Positions 6,573-10,311 of a stretch of 10,311 bases of DNA are shown one piece after another. The notes under the pieces are model-generated. The model was given only the letters and a program-made list of their open reading frames with translations. It had not been told where the DNA came from and did no database searches. A program made the position numbers and the translations under genes. Every line of letters begins with the position of its first letter. Positions within the stretch are counted from its first letter, which is position 1. This DNA comes from Clostridia bacterium (GTDB lineage Bacteria > Bacillota > Clostridia > DSM-8532), in contig JAOABT010000125.1 in assembly GCA_026418215.1 (NCBI GenBank), positions 1-10,311 of the forward strand. Direction: 5' to 3'.

Positions 6573-6662
6573 ATATTCTAAGATTAAGCAGGACGACTTG
6601 ATAACTTTGAGGAGTGATGAAGTCCGGCTCACTTGATATTACACAATCGGTAATATGAGCTT

Positions 6663-6767
6663 GAGCGTGGAAACGATTGATAATCATAACAGCATAAAGA
6701 GTAGCGAGGCCATAAAAGGCTTTATTTCTTTGTGCGGTTTATGAATTATCTTTTCGTCTCCACGCTT
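6663..6767 (+). ncRNA. Possible ~105-nt long-hairpin RNA or leader domain
   Basis: The two ends pair as AGCGTGGA (6664-6671) with TCCACGCT (6759-6766). Pairing continues inward, with small internal loops, as CGA/TCG, GATAAT/ATTATC (6679-6684/6745-6750), CATAA/TTATG (6685-6689/6739-6743), GCA/TGC, AAAGA/TCTTT (6696-6700/6727-6731) and AGGCC/GGCTT (6707-6711/6718-6722) around the loop ATAAAA. The closing stem runs into TTTTTG, so it could itself act as a terminator. TAATAT at 6651-6656 would be a -10 for a start near 6663, but the -35 is poor. A separate small RNA, part of a leader, or a miniature inverted-repeat element are all possible. Confidence 0.35.
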
Positions 6768-6774
6768 TTTGTTT

Positions 6775-6806
6775 GGCTGTGGAGCAATCCACAGCCTTTT
6801 TATTTT
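6775..6806 (+). terminator. Terminator or attenuator before the methyltransferase gene
   Basis: GGCTGTGGA (6775-6783) and TCCACAGCC (6788-6796) form a perfect 9-bp stem with a GCAA tetraloop, followed by TTTTTATTTT. It ends 44 bp before the methyltransferase ATG, and the ribosome binding site begins at 6837, leaving little room for a promoter after it. It may therefore end an upstream small RNA or act as a conditional terminator in the methyltransferase leader. Confidence 0.88.
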
Positions 6807-6850
6807 CCAAGTCAAGCCGTCCTGCGAATGAATAATAAAGGAGTTTAATT

Positions 6851-7687
6851 ATGCTGAAGAATATTGAAACATTTATGGCGAAGCCCGAGCCTTATGCACC
6901 CAGCACAGCGAAATTTTGGGATGACGAGCATATTTCCAAGGGGATGCTGGAGTCACACTTAAACCCCGATTGGGATGCCGCCACAAGAAAGCATGCTTTT
7001 GTAAGGCAGTCTGTCGAGTGGATTTCAAAAGCCGCTCCGGTCCAGGATTACCGGACCTTATTGGATTTAGGATGCGGCCCCGGTATTTACGCCGAGCTAT
7101 TCCACAAAGCAGGCTACCAAGTAGCCGGTCTGGACCTGTCGGAGCGCTCCATCAGCTACGCCAAGGAATCGGCGGAAACACACGGGCTTCCCATAACCTA
7201 TGAGGTTTGCAACTACCTTACACTTGACTATGCAGAGCAATTCGACGTTGTGACCCTGATTAACTATGATTTTGGTGTGCTGTCCACCGAAAACAGAGCG
7301 AAGCTTTTAGCAAAGATTCATACCGCATTAACGCCAAACGGGCTGTTCATCTTTGATGTCTTTACTCCGAATCAGTATTCAGGCTTAGAGGAGTATAAAC
7401 AGTGGGAGTATTCTCAGAACGGTTTTTTCAGCGCAGAGCCTCATTTATGCCTGAACTCCTTCTACCGGTATGACGAGCAGAACACCTTCTTGCAGCAGCA
7501 TCTTATCGTTACTGATCAGGACGTCAAATGCTACAATATATGGGAGCACACCTTTACTGAAAGCGAGCTCTCGCGGGATTTAGATCACGCCGGATTCAAG
7601 ATCAAAGGCTTATATGGCGATATAGCCGGCGCCCCATACGACGCGGCTGGTAAAACCCTATGCGTCGTGGCTGAAAAGCAAAAATAA
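6851..7687 (+). CDS. Class I SAM-dependent methyltransferase
   Basis: A 278-residue cytosolic enzyme with a Rossmann-type SAM-binding fold at about 66-172. Motif I is LLDLGCGPGIYAE (70-82), the acidic end of strand 2 is D95 in VAGLDLS, and the post-motif region FDVVTLINYDFGVL (131-144) corresponds to the strand-4 active-site segment. GLFIFDVFTP follows as strand 5. An N-terminal stretch of about 45 residues (KFWDDEHISKGMLESHLNP) and a C-terminal beta-rich region (about 185-278) flank the fold. This build is common in Methyltransf_25/11-type small-molecule methylases, but the substrate cannot be read. AAAGGAG at 6837-6843 lies seven bases before the ATG. It is flanked on both sides by terminators, so it is a single-gene unit, possibly controlled through the structured sequence upstream. 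Confidence 0.9.
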   Translation: MLKNIETFMAKPEPYAPSTAKFWDDEHISKGMLESHLNPDWDAATRKHAFVRQSVEWISKAAPVQDYRTLLDLGCGPGIYAELFHKAGYQVAGLDLSERSISYAKESAETHGLPITYEVCNYLTLDYAEQFDVVTLINYDFGVLSTENRAKLLAKIHTALTPNGLFIFDVFTPNQYSGLEEYKQWEYSQNGFFSAEPHLCLNSFYRYDEQNTFLQQHLIVTDQDVKCYNIWEHTFTESELSRDLDHAGFKIKGLYGDIAGAPYDAAGKTLCVVAEKQK

Positions 7688-7727
7688 ACCCGCCATCTTA
7701 TAGTACAGAGACAAATCACCTAAAATG

Positions 7728-7759
7728 AAGGCCGGGCAGCGAATGATGCCCGGCCTTTT
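7728..7759 (+). terminator. Rho-independent terminator after the methyltransferase gene
   Basis: AAGGCCGGGCA (7728-7738) and TGCCCGGCCTT (7747-7757) form an 11-bp stem around an 8-nt loop, followed by a short T run and CC. The stem is very G/C-rich although the U tract is short. Confidence 0.85.
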
Positions 7760-7976
7760 CCATCGTCATTGGGTTGCTAATGCAAAATCTCATCTTATTT
7801 TCCAGGATTCTCGAACCACACCACTGAAATCACATTGGTCAACCGGTTATGCTCCTCGCAACTTGGCAATGACGTCTAGGTTTAACGGCTAAACCCCTTA
7901 ATAGGTCATGGAGCAATCCCTCTGATGCTTATCACCTGTGAGTTTACTGGAGTTCATCCTTTTAAAATGACTTTTG
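7760..7976. other. Non-coding gap with one hairpin
   Basis: No credible gene in either strand. The one structure seen is an interrupted hairpin: ATGAC (7869-7873) with GTCAT (7905-7909), CTA with TAG, and GGTTTA (7879-7884) with TAAACC (7890-7895) around ACGGC. It is not followed by a T tract. AACCGGTT near 7840 is an 8-bp palindrome. Confidence 0.4.
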
Positions 7977-8005
7977 TTGAATAGCAACTACATTTGTGCT
8001 ATAAA
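7977..8005 (+). promoter_or_regulatory. Predicted extended -10 promoter of the membrane-protein operon
   Basis: TTGAAT (7977-7982), a 17-bp spacer and TATAAA (8000-8005) preceded by TGC, giving an extended -10. Transcription would begin near 8012, leaving a leader of about 65 nt. The inverted repeat ATAGCA/TGCTAT (7981-7986/7997-8002) lies exactly between the two hexamers and overlaps both, so it could be an operator. Confidence 0.65.
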
Positions 8006-8076
8006 GAGATAAAAGCTATTATATACAAATAGTGGAAATAAAGCTTTGTACTGGTATATGTAATTGGAGGTTACTT

Positions 8077-8193
8077 ATGAGAGGTCTATGCAAACTCGCT
8101 TTAAAGATCATGGCTATCTACCTGTTTATTAAGAGTCTCATTTATGTTCCCACCGTCCTTTTGCAATTCTTTACGCTCCCGGAAGGCGTTTAA
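8077..8193 (+). CDS. Small membrane protein, possibly the N-terminal part of a split gene
   Basis: A 38-residue peptide beginning MRGLCKLALKIMAIY and ending FFTLPEGV. It has one hydrophobic span (about 8-32). The start is strongly supported by GGAGG six bases upstream and a good promoter about 65 nt further back. Its TAA stop (8191-8193) is in the same frame as the next gene, which starts four codons later. Reading through the stop gives a continuous hydrophobic protein of about 181 residues with four helices. It is either a real short protein coupled to the next gene or the first fifth of a membrane protein interrupted by a nonsense change. The family was not recognised. Confidence 0.6.
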   Translation: MRGLCKLALKIMAIYLFIKSLIYVPTVLLQFFTLPEGV

Positions 8194-8205
8194 GGGGGCA
8201 GGTTT

Positions 8206-8622
8206 TTGTATGTGCTTTACCCTCTTCTGACGTTTTGTCTCAGTATTTTGTTTTCAATTGCCTTATGGTTATTGTCCGAAAAAATGGCGAATAAGATCGT
8301 ACAGAACGATCCGCTGCCGGCTGTGAGCCTCTCGGCCGGTCCGTTTGCAAGACTCGCCGTGGTCCTCATAGGCCTAATACTTATGGCAACAGCACTGCCA
8401 AATCTGATAGGCGATATCTACTCAATCATTCAAACCCCATCGCCTTTAGCGTCAGGTGTCCGCCTGGATTCAGCCCTTATTAAGCAGAGAGCCACATTGA
8501 TGACCGATGCTCTCAGACTTCTGATAGGCGGGATCATGGTCGTAGGCTTCAAGCGGATTGCAGCGCTTGCCTCTAAAGCGGCAGAGGCCATAAAGGTGCC
8601 GGGTGGCAGCGGGGAGGAATAG
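8206..8622 (+). CDS. Unknown membrane protein with three TM helices (TTG start or split gene)
   Basis: A 138-residue hydrophobic protein with helices at about 2-25 (LYPLLTFCLSILFSIALW), 47-75 (FARLAVVLIGLILM and following) and 96-116 (LRLLIGGIMVVGF), and a short charged C-terminus (KVPGGSGEE). There is no ATG near the start of the open stretch. A TTG at 8206 preceded by AAGGGGG eight bases upstream is the best independent start. The same reading frame is open upstream to a TAA at 8191, before which lies an in-frame 38-codon ORF with a much stronger start signal. The product could therefore be made independently by re-initiation, or be the bulk of a gene with a premature stop. It is followed 17 bp later by another membrane-anchored protein gene. 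Function unknown. Confidence 0.7.
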   Translation: MYVLYPLLTFCLSILFSIALWLLSEKMANKIVQNDPLPAVSLSAGPFARLAVVLIGLILMATALPNLIGDIYSIIQTPSPLASGVRLDSALIKQRATLMTDALRLLIGGIMVVGFKRIAALASKAAEAIKVPGGSGEE

Positions 8623-8639
8623 CCAAAAGGGGGGAAACG

Positions 8640-9089
8640 ATGACAGAGCGTGTAAATCCTATAGGAAGTATTCCATTGGCCCTTCTGATCACTGTTTTCA
8701 TGTTACTGGTGCTTTATGTCACCTATACCTTCCCAACCCCCAATATTACTATCACCTATGAGAGGCAGAACCTGACGGCCAAGAAGTATACCTTAGGCTG
8801 GGACACCCTGCTGTACCGTTCGAGGGCTAATTTCCCCACACCTCCCCATTTGCTTGCCAAAGAGAAGGGTTACCCTGTAAAGTCAGGAGCCTCGCTTAAG
8901 ATAGGATTCTCCAGATCGCCCGACATGACGGTTACCGACGTCTGGACGGAATCGGGCGTTTCGGAAGCTTGTACACTGAAGGGCAACGAGCTTCTTCTCC
9001 CATCGAAACCAGGAGTTTATTATTACTCCTTTATTGGGCATTGGAATCAGGGACAAATCCTTTACGCCATTAAAGTAATCGTTGAATAA
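8640..9089 (+). CDS. Single-TM anchored protein of unknown function
   Basis: A 149-residue protein with a hydrophobic helix at about 11-30 (IPLALLITVFMLLVLYVTYT) and no lipobox or obvious cleavage site, so it probably stays anchored with a 115-residue domain outside the cell. That domain looks beta-rich and ends in PSKPGVYYYSFIGHWNQGQ then a strand IKVIVE, reminiscent of a small beta-sandwich. It contains one cysteine (C111). AAAAGGGGGG stands just before the ATG, and the gene follows the preceding membrane-protein gene by 17 bp, so the two are co-transcribed from the promoter near 8000. I do not recognise the family. Confidence 0.8.
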   Translation: MTERVNPIGSIPLALLITVFMLLVLYVTYTFPTPNITITYERQNLTAKKYTLGWDTLLYRSRANFPTPPHLLAKEKGYPVKSGASLKIGFSRSPDMTVTDVWTESGVSEACTLKGNELLLPSKPGVYYYSFIGHWNQGQILYAIKVIVE

Positions 9090-9092
9090 ATA

Positions 9093-9130
9093 AAGCCGTG
9101 CAATCCTTACTGGCTGCACGGCTTCTTTTT
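9093..9130. terminator. Shared terminator between convergent genes
   Basis: AAGCCGTGCA (9093-9102) and TGCACGGCTT (9115-9124) form a perfect 10-bp stem with a 12-nt loop, followed by TTCTTTTT on the + strand. The reverse strand reads CTTTATTTAT after the stem, so it can also stop the convergent minus-strand gene that ends at 9139. Confidence 0.88.
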
Positions 9131-9138
9131 AGCGTTCT

Positions 9139-9990
9139 TTACTTATTGAGTGTGTTCTTTATTTCTATGACCTTCCTTTTTCCATCCTTAAGGTCATCCT
9201 TGCTGATAACGAGAACATCGTCCACGCTCTCATAAGCTCCTACGATCTGACCGATTTTCTCTGTGGCTTCCTTTGTGGAGTGTGTGGGAATGATGATCTG
9301 GGGCTTGAGCTGTTCTATAACCTTGAAGCCCTTTTCGTTCGCTAAGGAGTATGCCGAATAGCTGTTTACAAACTGCATGAAGGCGATATCGATTTTTCCG
9401 AGCTCCTTGAGCTGGTCCTCGGTCAGCTGGGTCTGTCCGATATCCCCCATGTGTGCGATTCTTAAGCCGTCCACTTCGTAAACATAGATAACATTATCCG
9501 GATAAGCCTTCATGATGGTATCACCCATGTGCTTGGAAGCAATACCGGTGATCTTAAAGTCCTTGACTTCAAAGCTTTCAGTCTTCCAATGAGATATCTT
9601 GGCATCAGGGAACTTTTGCTCGAGTTTATAATCGATATGGTCAGGATGGTTATGGGTTGATGTAATGGCATCGGGCTTGACACCATCCACACTGGATGTC
9701 GGATCAGTGCAAACCACAGTACCCTGAGAAGAAATAATCATATAGCTGTTGCTGGGGTAGGTTGCGTTTCCTGAATACGTTCTGATAATGGTTTTGCCGG
9801 TATCGTTCTTGTTAAGATCTACAGGCTCCGGCGTGGGTGTGGGTGTGGGTGTTGCTGATTCTGTCGCCTGGACAGTGGCGCTTGCTGCTGACGGGCTTGC
9901 AGAAGCAACAGGCTTGGTGCTGCCGCAGCCAACAAGGCTGACGACCATAAAGCTGATTAATAGTGCGGTGATTGTTTTTCTCATCTTCAT
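9139..9990 (-). CDS. Metallo-beta-lactamase-fold lipoprotein
   Basis: A 283-residue predicted lipoprotein. The start at 9990 is chosen because GGAGG lies seven bases upstream and a signal peptide follows at once (KMRKTITALLISF) with lipobox SLVGC, so C22 would be lipidated. In-frame ATGs further upstream (up to 10131) lack both signals. A low-complexity Ala/Ser/Thr/Pro linker (about 28-57, with TPTPTPTPEP) leads to the catalytic domain. The metal-binding signature is THNHPDHID (H113, H115, D117, H118), followed by H180 and D183 in AHMGD and H237 in IPTHST, consistent with a two-metal hydrolase site. The compact domain of about 220 residues resembles the UlaG-like/Lactamase_B_3 branch, not antibiotic beta-lactamases. 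It would act on the outer membrane face. The substrate is unknown; phosphodiester, lactone or phosphate-ester hydrolysis are all known in the superfamily. Confidence 0.88.
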   Translation of the reverse strand: MKMRKTITALLISFMVVSLVGCGSTKPVASASPSAASATVQATESATPTPTPTPEPVDLNKNDTGKTIIRTYSGNATYPSNSYMIISSQGTVVCTDPTSSVDGVKPDAITSTHNHPDHIDYKLEQKFPDAKISHWKTESFEVKDFKITGIASKHMGDTIMKAYPDNVIYVYEVDGLRIAHMGDIGQTQLTEDQLKELGKIDIAFMQFVNSYSAYSLANEKGFKVIEQLKPQIIIPTHSTKEATEKIGQIVGAYESVDDVLVISKDDLKDGKRKVIEIKNTLNK

Positions 9991-10125
9991 CTTTACTCCT
10001 CCAATTTGTCGTTTGCGAAACCTTGTTTCGTTATTCATTCTACATATATCAAAAGGCATTAGACAGTGCGGATTCACAATCCTCAGCCTGCTAATCTGCA
10101 ATTTTCTCGGGAAGACCAAAAGCCA

Positions 10126-10154
10126 TTGCACACCTACCCTAATCTTGTTATCAT
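10126..10154 (+). promoter_or_regulatory. Predicted extended -10 promoter for the right-end gene
   Basis: TTGCAC (10126-10131), a 17-bp spacer and TATCAT (10149-10154) preceded by TGT (10146-10148), giving an extended -10. The start would be near 10161, about 50 nt before the ATG at 10212. The rest of the 221-bp divergent gap contains only a weak CGAAA/TTTCG hairpin near 10015-10029. Confidence 0.55.
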
Positions 10155-10211
10155 CAAAGCATACAGTCGTCCAGACTGTTGCAAAATGGTAGGCTTATTA
10201 AGGAGAACTCT

Positions 10212-10311
10212 ATGACTGTCAATGAGGTTTGGAACCCGAAGCAAGCACGTTTAAAAGAGATTCTGTATAAACCCGGCGATTATGAGGAAGCCCTCGCGCT
10301 CTCACTTGAGC
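10212..10311 (+). CDS. N-terminal fragment, possibly DinB-like protein (runs off the window)
   Basis: Thirty-three codons from the ATG at 10212 to the window edge, beginning MTVNEVWNPKQARLKEIL and continuing through DYEEALALSLE. AAGGAGA lies about six bases upstream and a good promoter precedes it. The pattern of an amphipathic helix with xARLKxxLxKPxxxEEAxxLxLE resembles the start of DinB-superfamily four-helix proteins found in Firmicutes, but the fragment is too short to be certain. The 3' end is missing. Confidence 0.65.
   Translation, partial: MTVNEVWNPKQARLKEILYKPGDYEEALALSLE

Noticed and set aside
6444..6632. Minus-strand open frame of 62 codons in the structured non-coding region
   Set aside because: It begins inside non-coding helices, ends in the T tract of a terminator, has no ribosome binding site, and its sequence is better explained by RNA structure.
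6610..6675. Hammerhead ribozyme core (TGATGA near 6615 and GAAAC near 6670)
   Set aside because: The first motif is GTGATGA, not CTGANGA, and the sequence between it and GAAAC does not form a directly adjoining stem II.
7800..7840. tRNA T-arm-like GGTTCGAGAATCC on the minus strand near 7811
   Set aside because: The bases flanking the TTCGA do not form the 5-bp T stem, and no acceptor, D or anticodon arms are present.
9838..9858. GTGGGT tandem repeat as a possible regulatory or phase-variable repeat
   Set aside because: It encodes the Thr-Pro linker in frame with a 6-bp unit, so a change in copy number would only alter linker length.
9990..10131. Longer start for the MBL lipoprotein at upstream ATGs
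   Set aside because: The extension would bury the signal peptide and lipobox 47 residues inside, and these ATGs lack a ribosome binding site, unlike the ATG at 9990.
9788..10192. Plus-strand frame of 134 codons opposite the MBL lipoprotein start
   Set aside because: It is antisense to the signal peptide and the repetitive Pro-Thr linker, whose GTGGGT repeats create a Val-Gly run; no start signal.

Overview
The window looks like a chromosomal piece of a low-to-mid G+C Gram-positive bacterium, most likely a member of the Clostridia or a relative. The evidence is the strong AAAGGAGG-type ribosome binding sites before most genes, compact hairpin-plus-T-tract terminators, lipoprotein signal peptides, and protein families common in Firmicutes (HisKA_3/NarL-type two-component pair, FtsX/LolD-type exporter, DUF4097 and DUF4163/DUF3298 proteins). 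No phage, insertion sequence, CRISPR array, rRNA or tRNA was found. The first 19 bases are the Tn5 mosaic-end (Nextera) adapter sequence, so the contig really begins at base 20.

Left part (20-4543): the tail of a membrane protein and a CYTH-fold phosphohydrolase gene on the + strand meet, stop codon against stop codon, a four-gene minus-strand operon. In transcription order this encodes a polytopic histidine kinase, a NarL-type response regulator, an FtsX-type permease and a LolD/MacB-type ATPase. A DUF4097 lipoprotein built on seven TGN[IV] repeats is transcribed divergently. The 295-bp divergent intergenic region has a perfect 14-bp palindrome with a further half-site, next to a good promoter for the kinase operon. 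The simplest reading is a self-regulated envelope-sensing module in which the regulator also controls the lipoprotein.

Middle part (5387-7760): a stand-alone DUF4163/DUF3298 (RsiV-like) protein without membrane anchor, then a 445-bp non-coding stretch, then a class I SAM-dependent methyltransferase. The non-coding stretch is the most unusual part of the window. It can fold into a three-way junction, a 7-bp stem-loop, a ~105-nt imperfect long hairpin and a perfect terminator only 44 bp before the methyltransferase start, with no evident promoter in between. It may be a regulatory leader with a conditional terminator, or a separate small RNA; it was not recognised as a known riboswitch class.

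Right part (7760-10311): a small operon of membrane-protein genes behind a good extended -10 promoter. Its first two reading frames are in the same frame, separated only by one TAA and four codons, as if a ~181-codon membrane protein gene had been split. A single-TM protein of unknown function follows, then a shared terminator, then a convergent metallo-beta-lactamase-fold lipoprotein gene. The start of another gene, weakly DinB-like, runs off the right edge.
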